Positions 45,057 to 55,723 of a stretch of 64,000 nucleotides of DNA are shown here, in pieces. The notes beneath the pieces are model-generated. The model ran no database searches, was not told where the DNA came from, and was given only the letters and a program-made list of their open reading frames with translations. The position numbers and the translations under genes are program-made. The stretch is from Acidobacteriota bacterium (GTDB taxonomy: Bacteria > Acidobacteriota > Terriglobia > Terriglobales > Acidobacteriaceae): contig JAEYQK010000060.1 of NCBI GenBank assembly GCA_023410055.1, forward strand, positions 1-64,000, in the 5' to 3' direction. Each line of letters opens with the position of its first letter. The stretch's first letter is position 1.

Positions 45057-45778
45057 CAAGACACCTTCACTTTCGCGGAACTGATAGGCGTAACATTCGA
45101 GAGTTGCTCTTCTTGTAGTGCGTGTGCCTCTTCGAGCTGTTGACGCGAACGCTCGAGACGATACCGGAGCCACAGCACCATCGAACCGAACACCATGAAG
45201 GCCAGCCAGTTGATCATCAATGCTTTCATCATCAGCGGATCGATCCCCGACCCTTCGCCACCGGCAATGACAGGCTGCGGATGTTGCGTCCGGAAGTAGC
45301 GAATCGACAGATAAACAATCGGCACGTCGATGAAGCCAAATATGGCCAGTGCCGCCGCCAGTACCGGAGTCTGACCGCCGCTGGAGTAACGCCGCAAAAT
45401 GAGATAGCTGACATAAATCAGCCACAGAATCAGCGTCGTCGTCAGTCGCGCATCCCATGTCCACCAGATGCCCCAGACCGGCTTCGCCCACAGTGGCCCC
45501 GTAACAAGCACCACTGTGCAAAACACGACGCCGACTTCGGCCGAGGCCAGCGCGAATGCATCCGAGCGCTTATCGCGTCTCCAAAGATAGATCGCCGACG
45601 CGACGAAGTTCGCAAAGAACAGCAGAAATGCCGTCCAGGCCGACGGCACGTGGTAGTAAAAGATTCGCTGCACGTTGCCCATCGTCTGCTCGGTAGGTGC
45701 AAGCACTAGGGCTTGGTACAGGCCATAGCTCAACAGCGCCCCAGCAATCAGCGCGAATATCACAAGCTTAGTTCGCAT
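45056..45778 (-). CDS. ccmC: Haem exporter/cytochrome c assembly protein CcmC
   Basis: 240 residues with six membrane segments. The tryptophan-rich haem-handling WWD motif is WGIWWTWDARLTTTLILW; conserved histidines occur in FYYHVPSAWTAF. It presents haem to CcmE. Ordered after ccmB with a two-base gap. Confidence 0.95.
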   Translation of the reverse strand: MRTKLVIFALIAGALLSYGLYQALVLAPTEQTMGNVQRIFYYHVPSAWTAFLLFFANFVASAIYLWRRDKRSDAFALASAEVGVVFCTVVLVTGPLWAKPVWGIWWTWDARLTTTLILWLIYVSYLILRRYSSGGQTPVLAAALAIFGFIDVPIVYLSIRYFRTQHPQPVIAGGEGSGIDPLMMKALMINWLAFMVFGSMVLWLRYRLERSRQQLEEAHALQEEQLSNVTPISSAKVKVS

Positions 45779-45780
45779 AA

Positions 45781-46458
45781 CTATTCCGCATGTAACACAG
45801 TTTCAAATAGCAGTAGGCACGCGGTCGTAAACACCAGGTCGTAAACCGCGAGCAGGTTAATCCAGAAAACCGGCGATGAATCGCCAGTCAATATGGCCGT
45901 GGTCGCCTCGACCATCGCCAGCAACGCCGGAATGGATATCGGAAACAGGATCAGCGGCAGCATCACTTCCCTGCTGCGCGTACGAATCGACATCGCGGCA
46001 AAGAACGTGCCGTTGACCACCAGGGCCCAGGTCGCAAGCGCGCCTACTAGCACCAGTTGCCACGTCGGCCCGATCGGACGCAGGTTGTAGAACATCACGA
46101 ACAGCGGAGCCATCAGGATTTCAAGGATGCCGACGAATAGGAAGTTCCCGACCGCCTTAGCCAGAAATAGCGAATTCGCTGGCGCTGGCGAGACGCGGTA
46201 GGCATCCAGTACCTGGTTGCGTAGCTCGCGGGCCCAGGTCTGATTGAGTGCCACGACTGCGGCAAACAGAAAAGCAACCCAGATCAACCCGCCAGCGATC
46301 TGCCGCGATTCTTCCGCTGTCGGGTTGAATGAGAAGCTAAAGATCACCACGACCAGCAACGCGAAGAACAACATCGAGTTGATGGCGTCTTTCGATCGCC
46401 ACTCCAGCCGTATATCTTTCGCCAGCGTCGCTCTGAGCACGGAGGCCAATGCACTCAT
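45781..46458 (-). CDS. ccmB: Haem exporter protein CcmB
   Basis: 225 residues, six membrane segments. The family start LRATLAKDIRLEWRSKDAIN and the conserved FGLA-like region and PAPANSLFLAK are present. It is the permease subunit of the CcmAB ABC transporter, which releases holo-CcmE from CcmC. Overlaps ccmA by four bases (ATGA). Confidence 0.95.
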   Translation of the reverse strand: MSALASVLRATLAKDIRLEWRSKDAINSMLFFALLVVVIFSFSFNPTAEESRQIAGGLIWVAFLFAAVVALNQTWARELRNQVLDAYRVSPAPANSLFLAKAVGNFLFVGILEILMAPLFVMFYNLRPIGPTWQLVLVGALATWALVVNGTFFAAMSIRTRSREVMLPLILFPISIPALLAMVEATTAILTGDSSPVFWINLLAVYDLVFTTACLLLFETVLHAE

Positions 46459-47207
46459 TGCCGTACCTCCGTTTCGTATGCCGTAGCGCCGGACTCCAGT
46501 CCGGCTGAATTCTCCAGGGCTGCCGTGTTCTTGCGCGCGACAATTCGCCCCGAATCCATATGAACAAATTCGTCGGCAATCCCTTCCAGCAGTGACGGCT
46601 GATGCGTCACCAGAAAAATCGTTCGCCCACCATCGCGCATCGCACCCAGCAACCGCACCATTTCGCGGGCCGACGTTATATCCACGTTTGAAAACGGCTC
46701 ATCCAGCAGCAGAAGCTTCGGATCGTTCAGGATGGCGCGAGCAAGAGAGAGTCGTTGGCGCATTCCTTGCGAGTACTGCCCCACTCGTCGATTCAGCGAC
46801 GGATCAAGTCCCACGATGCGAATCGCATTCTCGCAGAGTTTCTTGTCGTAAATCCCATAGAGACCGGCAAAATACTCCATGTTCTCGATCGCGCTCAATT
46901 CGTCATAAAGCAACGGCGCATGAGCCATGTATCCGAATTGAGGACGAATCGTCTGGAGCTTCGTCGTGCCCAGCACCTCGACCGTGCCCCTCGTAGGCTG
47001 AAGCAGTCCGGCGATGATGCGAAGTAAAGTAGACTTACCCGCGCCGTTGTCGCCGACAATCGTATAAAGCTGTCCGTAAGAGAATTCTGCCGTCACGCCA
47101 CGCAATGCGGCAAAGCGGCCGAAATGCCGCGTCACTTTCGAAAGCGCAACCGCCGGACTCGATGCCGCAGCACCGGCAGCTCCGCCATTCGAATTAGTGT
47201 CACGCAT
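46455..47207 (-). CDS. ccmA: ABC transporter ATP-binding protein CcmA
   Basis: 250 residues: Walker A GDNGAGKSTLL, Q-loop YMAHAPLL, signature YSQGMRQRLSLARA, Walker B LLLLDEPFSNVD and switch histidine VTHQ. It energises CcmB. The last residues (about 235-242, AGLESGAT) are encoded by a copy of the palindromic repeat also found after thiC. Confidence 0.93.
   Translation of the reverse strand: MRDTNSNGGAAGAAASSPAVALSKVTRHFGRFAALRGVTAEFSYGQLYTIVGDNGAGKSTLLRIIAGLLQPTRGTVEVLGTTKLQTIRPQFGYMAHAPLLYDELSAIENMEYFAGLYGIYDKKLCENAIRIVGLDPSLNRRVGQYSQGMRQRLSLARAILNDPKLLLLDEPFSNVDITSAREMVRLLGAMRDGGRTIFLVTHQPSLLEGIADEFVHMDSGRIVARKNTAALENSAGLESGATAYETEVRQ
46483..46505. repeat. REP-like palindromic repeat, copy 1 (inside ccmA 3' end)
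   Basis: GTAGCGCCGGACTCCAGTCC then GGC, a 23-base unit with the perfect palindrome GCCGGACT/AGTCCGGC. It lies within the ccmA coding sequence, 25 bases before its stop, and matches the copy at 49394-49416 base for base. Confidence 0.9.
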
Positions 47208-47223
47208 CAGCAGTTCGATCCGC

Positions 47224-47697
47224 TCACTTTGAAACCGAAGTTGCCTGGGCCTTCTGCACTGGTTCGGAATTGGAGGTCATCTGCGCCGGTCCGCCATCCT
47301 TCTTGGGCGCATATTTTGACGCGCACTTCGCCTGCAACTGCTTCGCATGGAATACGCCATCGCGTCCGTATTGCCCCTCGGCAAGTGCCTGAGAGTCGTC
47401 CTTGAAAGTATCCGGCGGAGCCTCAGTGCCGTTGTAGACCACGGGAATTGTAAGGTCGTTCTCTTTCAGCGAGAACTCGACTCGTGTGCCAGCGCGCTTG
47501 ATCGTTCCCGGAACAACGTTCCCTGCAACACGCAACCGCTTGGAATAGCGGCTCGCGTCCATCGTCTGCAATTCCTTGATCGTGACGTAATAGCTTTTGC
47601 TTTCCTGAACGCCCGTCCACGCGAGATAGCCAAGCGCACACACGATCACTACTATGGCCACGCCGAAGCGCAGGTACTTACTGCTTTGCTCTGACAT
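47224..47697 (-). CDS. ccmE: Haem chaperone CcmE, Cys-type (C-x3-Y) variant
   Basis: 157 residues. Membrane anchor (LRFGVAIVVIVCALGYLAW) then an OB-fold domain (YSKRLRVAGNVVPGTIKR, VEFSLKENDLTIPVVYNG). The canonical haem-binding His of H-x3-Y is Cys125 in AKCASKYAP, with Tyr129 retained, so this is the C-x3-Y form reported for Desulfovibrio and archaea. The tail after residue 135 is disordered. First gene of ccmEABCD. Confidence 0.93.
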   Translation of the reverse strand: MSEQSSKYLRFGVAIVVIVCALGYLAWTGVQESKSYYVTIKELQTMDASRYSKRLRVAGNVVPGTIKRAGTRVEFSLKENDLTIPVVYNGTEAPPDTFKDDSQALAEGQYGRDGVFHAKQLQAKCASKYAPKKDGGPAQMTSNSEPVQKAQATSVSK

Positions 47698-47883
47698 GCT
47701 CGATTCCCCACATCACTGTTGGCGCATCCGAGAAGATGCACAACCGATACCACATTGGCGCAACTGTAGGTTTCCCTGACAACGGCGGCCAAGGCTCGCC
47801 AGCTTCATCAGATGCTTGAAGACGGCCTAAGTTGCACGGTTTTGCAGACTGCCGGACAACATCTCGCGACTTCGCCAGCAGCG

Positions 47884-47889
47884 TATAAT
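47884..47889 (+). promoter_or_regulatory. -10 box of the thiC promoter
   Basis: TATAAT is found 34 bases before the thiC ATG. The spacing would give a leader of about 25-30 bases. No good -35 is seen. Confidence 0.45.
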
Positions 47890-47922
47890 ACTGGTTTTCA
47901 GACCGTGAAAAGGATTCGTTCT

Positions 47923-49371
<1,449 letters not shown>

Positions 49372-49390
49372 GCGAACCCGCGGACGGTGG

Positions 49391-49446
49391 CAAGTAGCGC
49401 CGGACTCCAGTCCGGCACGTGCCGACCAGGAGGTCGGCGCTACTTG
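49391..49446. repeat. REP-like nested palindromes after thiC (copy 2 plus a second element)
   Basis: CAAGTAGCGCCG at 49391-49402 is the inverse of CGGCGCTACTTG at 49435-49446, enclosing GCCGGACT/AGTCCGGC (49399-49416) and GCCGACC/GGTCGGC (49421-49438). The 23-base core is identical to that inside ccmA (46483-46505). Layout is that of a REP/BIME element. Confidence 0.9.
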
Positions 49447-49460
49447 CAGAGGAAATGGCA

Positions 49461-49488
49461 AAGGCACCTCATGCGGGTGCCTTTTTTA
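49461..49488. terminator. Intrinsic terminator after thiC
   Basis: AAGGCACC (49461-49468) pairs with GGTGCCTT (49476-49483) around a seven-base loop and is followed by T(5)A. It ends thiC and touches the stop of the opposing gene. Confidence 0.85.
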
Positions 49489-50520
49489 TTTGATGTCGGA
49501 GTACCGCCTCAGACTTGCATTCTGTGGAGCAGAAGGACGCGAAGGACGCGACTGAGTTTTCTGCGTACCTCTTGAACCGATATAAACCACCTGGTCTTCG
49601 GCTATGATTTCATCGCCTTTGTTCGCGGGCGTTCGATGGGAGACCAAAGCAGCTTCTGGCTTTCTCACCTTGCGAGTCACAGGTGAGGGAAACTGACTCG
49701 ACGTCACAAGTGATTGGCTGCTGTGATCTGGCTCTTGCGCCAAAGACGTCTGTGCTGGTTTGGACGTGGCCTCTTCGAACGGAACTCTCTGCTCGACACC
49801 TTTAAGACCGCTCGCGCCCGAGAGCGGAGATCGTGGCATTCGTAGCGCCGCTGCCCAAAGGATCGTCATGATTACCGAACACAGGGCAGCAATTGCGAAT
49901 GCCGCCCTCATTTCCCGGGTTCGTGACGAAGTAATCCGCGTCCTCTGCCCGTCCTCCATCTCGGGCGCGGGCTCTGGCTGATTTCGTTTGCTGCTCACGT
50001 GTCCCGCTTTCTTTCGCACGCTGGTTTCTTCTTCCAATTTGGGCTGCACTCCTTGCTTCCTCCATGCAGGTTCAGTATCTGCATCGGGCAATCTCCAGAG
50101 TGGTGTATCACTTTCCATTTGTGTTCTGGGCGTAAGACGATTCTGCCTGGCCAGCGCACGTTGTTCTCGCAGTGCCTTTGCCATCAGATCCCGTTTGTTC
50201 TGCAAGCCTGCAGCAATTCCGTTGATCGTGTCGACAACGCTGGGCTGTAACAAAGGGACGTCGTTCGCTTTCTTGGGCGGCACCTTGTCGAAAGCTCCGG
50301 GCTCGACATAGATATCGGCATGCGTGCGATTTGCTATTTCGGCAGCTCGATCCAGTGCCGATTCCTGGCTGCAATGCTCGAGCATAATCTCTAGATCCAC
50401 TTCGTCTAATGGGCTCTCACCAGGCTGGGTCACTTCGACAGCAAATTTTTCAGCTCGAAGCTGTTCCGCGAATAGGTTCGCGTCATCGAGTGAAGTAGAT
50501 ACGATGCGGGCCTTCTGCAT
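49486..50520 (-). CDS. Single-pass membrane protein of unknown function
   Basis: About 344 residues. N-terminal domain (ARIVSTSLDDANLFAEQLRA, LEIMLEHCSQESALDRAAE) has a mixed alpha/beta pattern; a low-complexity basic region follows, then one membrane segment near residues 210-230 (AAFAIAALCSVIMTILWAAAL) and a Ser/Pro/Lys-rich tail. Start chosen at ATG 50520 (QKARIVST). Not recognised; its head resembles acidobacterial proteins of the same topology. Confidence 0.6.
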   Translation of the reverse strand: MQKARIVSTSLDDANLFAEQLRAEKFAVEVTQPGESPLDEVDLEIMLEHCSQESALDRAAEIANRTHADIYVEPGAFDKVPPKKANDVPLLQPSVVDTINGIAAGLQNKRDLMAKALREQRALARQNRLTPRTQMESDTPLWRLPDADTEPAWRKQGVQPKLEEETSVRKKAGHVSSKRNQPEPAPEMEDGQRTRITSSRTREMRAAFAIAALCSVIMTILWAAALRMPRSPLSGASGLKGVEQRVPFEEATSKPAQTSLAQEPDHSSQSLVTSSQFPSPVTRKVRKPEAALVSHRTPANKGDEIIAEDQVVYIGSRGTQKTQSRPSRPSAPQNASLRRYSDIK

Positions 50521-50606
50521 CCAACGTCCCTTTTCCAATGCACTTAGACGCGGATGCCCGAGGGTGGGTGGCCAGAGTTGGGGGGCCAGAGTACGGAGAG
50601 GCGCTA

Positions 50607-50804
50607 TTACCTGTCGGCTGTTACCGACCTACGCCATTTTGCATGCAGCCAAAGAAGTACACCGATACCAGCGATCTTCGCCTGAGTCGCCGGCAGGAAC
50701 AAGCCGTTCCCGGCAGAAAAGCTGGACAGCGCGAGATGCATAGCCCAAAGCGCGGACGCGATTACAGTCCAGCTCCCGAGACGCTCCTCGACCACCGTAT
50801 TCAT
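50607..50804 (-). CDS. Possible small two-TM protein
   Basis: 65 residues with two hydrophobic stretches (WTVIASALWAMHLALSSF and AKIAGIGVLLWLHA). No ribosome binding site is clear and no family is recognised. It lies in the roughly 370-base gap between the single-pass protein and the M28 peptidase. Low confidence. Confidence 0.3.
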   Translation of the reverse strand: MNTVVEERLGSWTVIASALWAMHLALSSFSAGNGLFLPATQAKIAGIGVLLWLHAKWRRSVTADR

Positions 50805-50892
50805 GGTCGGAAGATACCATTGCCCCAGCAGCGCGGAAAGTCACAAAGGTTCGCTTGTCCATCCGTACATGAACTATCGCGCACGTTTCGAA

Positions 50893-53037
50893 TCACTGAT
50901 ACTGCCGCAGCGTCTTCGTTACCTTCTCGATAGCGGCTGTAAGAACCTTTAGTTGTAGCTGAACCGCTTCCCCATCACCCTTTTCGATTGCTTCGTCAAC
51001 CCCAGGAAGCACGACGGCGGCGTATCCCGTGTACTCGCCTGGAGCGTAGATGGCGTGTCGAAACCAGGGGCGGCTGGGCAGGCCATCCGTGAGAAATCCT
51101 CGCTCTGCTTCAATTAACGCGCGATTGATCTTCTGTGTGTCGCCGAAAGCGCTTTGCTGGGCTTTGCTTATCTCCGCGCCAGCTTCCGTGAGCCGTTTCG
51201 CTGCATTTCGAACTCCGCTAAAATCGGGAGTCCTGGCCCGCAGTCGTGACTTCGCCTTTCGTTCGGCTGCATCTACGTGGCCAGAAATCTCCCTGCCGTA
51301 CTCCTCATAATCAAAAGGAAGCACATCCGCATTCGCCATTCGGAGTGCCTCGAGTCCGAACACGCGCGCCATCTCCTGTTCGTAAGCGAAGGTTGGATCT
51401 GCAAATTTCTTGAACCAGGCAAAATCGTCAAAAGTAGAGTGATAGACGCCATAAGGCCCCGTACTGCTGACGTCGGTTGAAGCAATGCCGAGATGTTGCA
51501 GAAAAACAGTATAGTCCGAACCGCTGCCAAGATCCCCGAGTCGTACCTCCCGCGCCTCAGCTATCTGCTTCTCCGGACCAGCCACCTCCAAAGCAACCCG
51601 CCTCATCGGTTCGGGCCTCTTCTCTGACTTCCTCCACGCATCGTAGACTGTGCCTTCTTTCGGACTTGGCACGAACTTCGTGATATCGCGAACGAACTGC
51701 TTCAGACTCGGCACAGCCGACGCACTAAAGTTCGGACCTGCCACGCCGACGTCCATATTGAAGTACGCTACGGCGTTCGCCAGTTCCTTCTCGTGCTCCT
51801 CGCCCCATTCGGTAGAACCGATCAGGCCATACTCTTCTGCATCCCAACTTGCAAACACGAGTGTTCGCTTAGGTTTCCATCCCGATTCAAGCAACTCGCC
51901 GATACCACGAACCGCCTCCAACTGTGCCGCCGATCCACTGCTCGGATCAACCGCGCCATAGACCCAGGCATCTCGATGGTTGCCGGAAATCACCCACTGC
52001 TCGGGGCTCTCCGTGCCCTTCACCATTCCAATCACATTCCAGATGGTCCTATAACCGTAGTCATGCTTCAGGTGCATCTTCACCCGCACTGGGCCAGGTC
52101 CCACGTGATAGGTGAACGGCAGCGCTCCCTGCCAATCTCGCGGTGAGTCCGGACCATCCAAGTTTTGCAGAATGGGCCAAACATCGGCATACGATAGCGG
52201 CGTCGTCGGAATCTTCGGCAGCTCCAAAGATTTCGCCGGAGGTATACGCTTCGACTCCGGCAGGGAGATTGTCGACGCTATTCCAGGCGTGGTCGGGTCG
52301 CCCGGAAACCGAAACATGTAGCCGATCGAACCGCGCTGAACGCCGCTGTCTGGCCTCCATGGACCAGAGGGATACTTGTCGCCTTTAACCCATCCATCGT
52401 CCGCGGGATCTGAATAAATGATGACACCGGCAGCCCCGGACTCCTCGGCAACAAACGACTTCACACCGCGAAAATTCTGCCCGTATCGCACGAGCAGTAT
52501 CTTTCCTTTTAGCTCGACGCCCGCATCTTTCAGCTTCTGGATATCCTCACGTCGGCCGTAATTGGCGTAAACAACCTCGGCTTCGACGTCCCCCGATGGC
52601 GAGTAGCCACTGAATGCCGTCACAATTCTGGGATCGTTTTGAAACGGATCACCTTCGACATGTTCGGCGGTCGGACCATGCATCTTCACCGTAGACGGCG
52701 CAACAACGTCAACACTGATCTCAGCCGGGTAGTTTAGCCAAACCCTGTATTCCACGATTCGAGTATCGAGACCAGCTTCCCGAAACTTCTTCGCAACGTA
52801 TTCGGCCGTTGCGCGGTCCTCCGGAGATCCAGCGATATGCGGTACTGCGGTCAATACACGAAGGTTCTCTCCGGCGATTGCCGCGCTGGGAACGGCCATG
52901 AAGCGCCTCTCGATCTCGAGTTCAGCTTTGGAATCCCGAAAACCGAATACGGTAGATGGGCCGGCAGTCTGACTTTGCGCGGAACACGCTACGGCCACCA
53001 CGAATAGAAATGCAAAGGTCCTGACCAGTCTTCTCAT
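50893..53037 (-). CDS. Secreted M28 metallopeptidase, glutamate carboxypeptidase II-like
   Basis: 714 residues. Signal peptide (RTFAFLFVVAVACSAQ), PA domain (about 120-300; KGKILLVRYGQNFRGVK), then the M28 domain with zinc ligands in SGNHRDAWVYGAVDPSSGSA, WDAEEYGLIGSTEW and GVYHSTFDDFAWF, and a C-terminal TFR-like dimerisation domain (ALIEAERGFLTDGLPSRPW). The layout is that of N-acetylated alpha-linked acidic dipeptidase. It would cleave C-terminal acidic residues of peptides. Confidence 0.95.
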   Translation of the reverse strand: MRRLVRTFAFLFVVAVACSAQSQTAGPSTVFGFRDSKAELEIERRFMAVPSAAIAGENLRVLTAVPHIAGSPEDRATAEYVAKKFREAGLDTRIVEYRVWLNYPAEISVDVVAPSTVKMHGPTAEHVEGDPFQNDPRIVTAFSGYSPSGDVEAEVVYANYGRREDIQKLKDAGVELKGKILLVRYGQNFRGVKSFVAEESGAAGVIIYSDPADDGWVKGDKYPSGPWRPDSGVQRGSIGYMFRFPGDPTTPGIASTISLPESKRIPPAKSLELPKIPTTPLSYADVWPILQNLDGPDSPRDWQGALPFTYHVGPGPVRVKMHLKHDYGYRTIWNVIGMVKGTESPEQWVISGNHRDAWVYGAVDPSSGSAAQLEAVRGIGELLESGWKPKRTLVFASWDAEEYGLIGSTEWGEEHEKELANAVAYFNMDVGVAGPNFSASAVPSLKQFVRDITKFVPSPKEGTVYDAWRKSEKRPEPMRRVALEVAGPEKQIAEAREVRLGDLGSGSDYTVFLQHLGIASTDVSSTGPYGVYHSTFDDFAWFKKFADPTFAYEQEMARVFGLEALRMANADVLPFDYEEYGREISGHVDAAERKAKSRLRARTPDFSGVRNAAKRLTEAGAEISKAQQSAFGDTQKINRALIEAERGFLTDGLPSRPWFRHAIYAPGEYTGYAAVVLPGVDEAIEKGDGEAVQLQLKVLTAAIEKVTKTLRQYQ

Positions 53038-53134
53038 TTTGGCGCTCTTCTCGAAGAAGAAATTATCTTACAGCCACACACGCCCGCTCAGAAAGATACG
53101 ACCTCGATGAGTTTCCGTGCGTCTATTAAAGAGC

Positions 53135-54124
53135 ATGGAACCCGAGCAGCCACAGCGTGATCAACTGGCGGCACCATCTACCGCGCCTGCCTCCATTCCG
53201 CAGGAACATCGCCCAAACTTCGGAAAGCGCCTTCTCTGGGGGCCAAACGGATTACGCGCTTTCTGGCGCCTGTTGATCTTCGCCCTTCTAGTTGTCGGCT
53301 TGCAGTTCGCGGTCGCTCTTCTGTTACATCGACACCCGATTCGACACTTCACACCGCTCACAGTTTTGGTGCAGGATTCAATTGCGTTCCTTGTCACGCT
53401 TGTCGCGGCAATGATCATGGCGCGCTTCGAGCATCGTTCTGTGGCGGATTACGGTCTGCCTGCCCGCGGCGCATTTGGTGTGCGGTTCTGGGAAGGATTG
53501 GCGTGGGGCTTCGCCGCACAGTGCGCCACAATGCTGATCCTCTATGTCGTCGGCAGTGCCAGCTTTCACGGCGTCGATCAACACGGCGCCGCAGCAATCC
53601 GTTACGGACTGCTGTGGGGCCTCGCGTTCGTCGCCGTCGGATTTTTCGAGGAGTATTTGTTTCGCGGCTATCCGCAGTTCACGCTGGCAACGGGAATCGG
53701 ATTTTGGCCCGCAGCTATCATCATCTCCGGTCTGTTCTGGCTGGGGCACATGGGCAATCCCGGAGAGACCTGGGTAGGAGGTTTCGCCACGGCCGTTGCA
53801 GCGATGATGTTCTGCGTCTCGCTCTGGCTTACGGGTAATCTCTGGTTCGCCATTGGCCTGCATGCCGGGTGGGACTGGACAGAAACCTACTTCTTCGGCG
53901 TTCCAGACAGTGGCATGCCCGCGACGGGGCACTTTTTAAATTCTTCTCTCTCCGGCCCTAAATGGATTAGTGGCGGCACGGTGGGGCCTGAAGGCAGTGT
54001 GATTGCACTGCTTGTTTTGTTTTCCGTTATCGCTCTGCTGTTCTTGCGTTTTCGAAAACTTCATGCGGGCGTTCAGTACTTGCGGCCCTCGCCTCAACAA
54101 GACTCCACTGATACACCGGCCTAA
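53135..54124 (+). CDS. CPBP family intramembrane glutamic protease
   Basis: About 329 residues with eight or so membrane segments. The CPBP/Abi active site is EEYLFRG (E-E-x3-R), with further residues in WLGHMGN and the GLHAGWDW histidine. Bacterial CaaX-type proteases act in the membrane; the substrate is unknown. Start chosen at ATG 53135. It ends one base before the convergent patatin gene. Confidence 0.9.
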   Translation: MEPEQPQRDQLAAPSTAPASIPQEHRPNFGKRLLWGPNGLRAFWRLLIFALLVVGLQFAVALLLHRHPIRHFTPLTVLVQDSIAFLVTLVAAMIMARFEHRSVADYGLPARGAFGVRFWEGLAWGFAAQCATMLILYVVGSASFHGVDQHGAAAIRYGLLWGLAFVAVGFFEEYLFRGYPQFTLATGIGFWPAAIIISGLFWLGHMGNPGETWVGGFATAVAAMMFCVSLWLTGNLWFAIGLHAGWDWTETYFFGVPDSGMPATGHFLNSSLSGPKWISGGTVGPEGSVIALLVLFSVIALLFLRFRKLHAGVQYLRPSPQQDSTDTPA

Positions 54125-54125
54125 T

Positions 54126-55073
54126 TCAGCTCTGAACCGACGCTGTAACAGGCGACAGCGTTCGTTTCTTCCTTCCAGCCCTTTCACTCGGAGCGGGCGC
54201 CGCGACTTCCATTGCCGGAGACCCAACCCAATTCTTAAGAATTGGCAATGCCTCGCGGGCGGCGTTCTCTCCTGCGGCAATGAGTCTCGATGCCTGATCG
54301 AAGGCGTCATAGCTGAACTCTCGAATATCTGGCTGCAGTATCAGGTCGGCAGCAGGCTGCCACAGTCCACACATGCGCTGCTGCGCAATTGAAAAGCATT
54401 GTCCGATGACGTCGAAGAAGTGACGCGGCCCACTCAGATTCACCCAGTTGGCGCACAGATAAACGGCAATGACTCGGTCCGCGCCCGATTCCTTCAGAGG
54501 CACGCAAGGGACCGCATGCGCCAGCATTCCGTCCACGTATAAGCGCCCGTCAATCTCGACCGGCAGAAACATCCCCGGATAAGCACAACTAGCGCGCACC
54601 GCATCGACCAGCCGCCCAGATCGAAACACGACAGCTTCACCCGTCGCAAAATCCGTTGCGGTCACGGCTAACGGTATTCGCAGTTCCTCAAAAGTCTTGG
54701 CCTTCAGCGACTTTTCCAGAAACTGCGCCATGCGATCGTTGCTGGCAAATCCGAACCGCGAAAGTGTCCAGCGGGCGAAATCCTTAAACCGCACGAGGTG
54801 CGCGATTTCTTCCAACTCCTTGGTCCCCACGCCACTGCAATAGGCCGCCCCTATCACCGAGCCGACACTTGTGCCTGCAATGAAATCGATGGGAATCTGG
54901 TTCTCCTCAAGCACTTTGATCACGCCAACATGCGCGAGTCCCCGAGCAAAGCCGCCGCCCAGTGCCAGACCGATGGTAGGTCTCTTTTGTATCGGAGTAG
55001 CAGCCCCAAGCGGCTGCGAGAATTCGCGCGCAAAAGCGCGCACGGAACGAACGATTCTGGATAACTTTGTCAC
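54126..55073 (-). CDS. Patatin-like phospholipase (RssA type)
   Basis: About 315 residues. Oxyanion loop GLALGGGFARGLAHVGV, nucleophile G-x-S-x-G in AGTSVGSVIGA and the dyad aspartate in YVDGMLAHAVP. No signal peptide is clear. Likely lipid acyl hydrolase. GTG 55073 is the best start; the frame extends to a TTG at 55175 through residues that do not look coding. Confidence 0.85.
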   Translation of the reverse strand: MTKLSRIVRSVRAFAREFSQPLGAATPIQKRPTIGLALGGGFARGLAHVGVIKVLEENQIPIDFIAGTSVGSVIGAAYCSGVGTKELEEIAHLVRFKDFARWTLSRFGFASNDRMAQFLEKSLKAKTFEELRIPLAVTATDFATGEAVVFRSGRLVDAVRASCAYPGMFLPVEIDGRLYVDGMLAHAVPCVPLKESGADRVIAVYLCANWVNLSGPRHFFDVIGQCFSIAQQRMCGLWQPAADLILQPDIREFSYDAFDQASRLIAAGENAAREALPILKNWVGSPAMEVAAPAPSERAGRKKRTLSPVTASVQS

Positions 55074-55201
55074 CGCAAGATCCGGCCCTTCACCCCTGAA
55101 CCTGTTACCTTTGATGCGGGATCGGACGGAAAAGCAAATCTCCACTGAGCTAGCCGTTGCGGAACACCGATACAATCTGATTGAATCGAATCTCTAAGCC
55201 T

Positions 55202-55723
55202 ATGGATCGCGAATTCTCAGCTGGAGGAGTCGTGTTGCGCCACATGCGCGACCAATGGTGGATCGCAGCGATCCACCCTCGCGACAACAACGGGGACGGC
55301 AAGAAGAAGCAAGTCCTGGCTCTTCCCAAGGGAATCATCGATCCAGGCGAGAAGCCCGCCGATACCGCTGTCCGCGAGGTCCGCGAAGAGACCGGCCTCG
55401 ATGCTGCGCTGATTTCCAAGCTCCACGACATCAAGTATGTTTACGTTCGATCTTGGGGCGACAAACAGAAGGTTTTTAAAGTAGTCAGCTTCTATCTGCT
55501 GCAATACTGCTCGGGTCGCATTGGCGAGATCACACCCGAAATGCAACACGAAGTCGAATCTGCAGAATGGGTCCTGCTGGACGAAGCCGAGCGGCGCCTA
55601 AGCTATTCCGGTGAACGGGAAGTGGTTCGGCTCGCACGCAACTACATCGAATCCAACAAGCTGTCGCCCATTTCGGGTGCACAAGACGAAGGCTCGGAGA
55701 ACGAATCGGATGCCCACGACTGA
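55202..55723 (+). CDS. NUDIX hydrolase
   Basis: 173 residues. REFSAGGVVLRH begins the fold, and the Nudix box is in PGEKPADTAVREVREETGLDA. It hydrolyses a nucleoside diphosphate linked to another group; the acidic C-terminal tail gives no clue. The ATG at 55202 is preferred over an upstream one. Its last 14 bases overlap the VIT-like gene. Confidence 0.9.
   Translation: MDREFSAGGVVLRHMRDQWWIAAIHPRDNNGDGKKKQVLALPKGIIDPGEKPADTAVREVREETGLDAALISKLHDIKYVYVRSWGDKQKVFKVVSFYLLQYCSGRIGEITPEMQHEVESAEWVLLDEAERRLSYSGEREVVRLARNYIESNKLSPISGAQDEGSENESDAHD

Noticed and set aside
44934..45521. A 195-codon minus-strand ORF over the ccmC 3' end
   Set aside because: Only its last 40 codons (ccmD) have a plausible start and a hydrophobic helix; the rest is the ccmC sequence in another frame.
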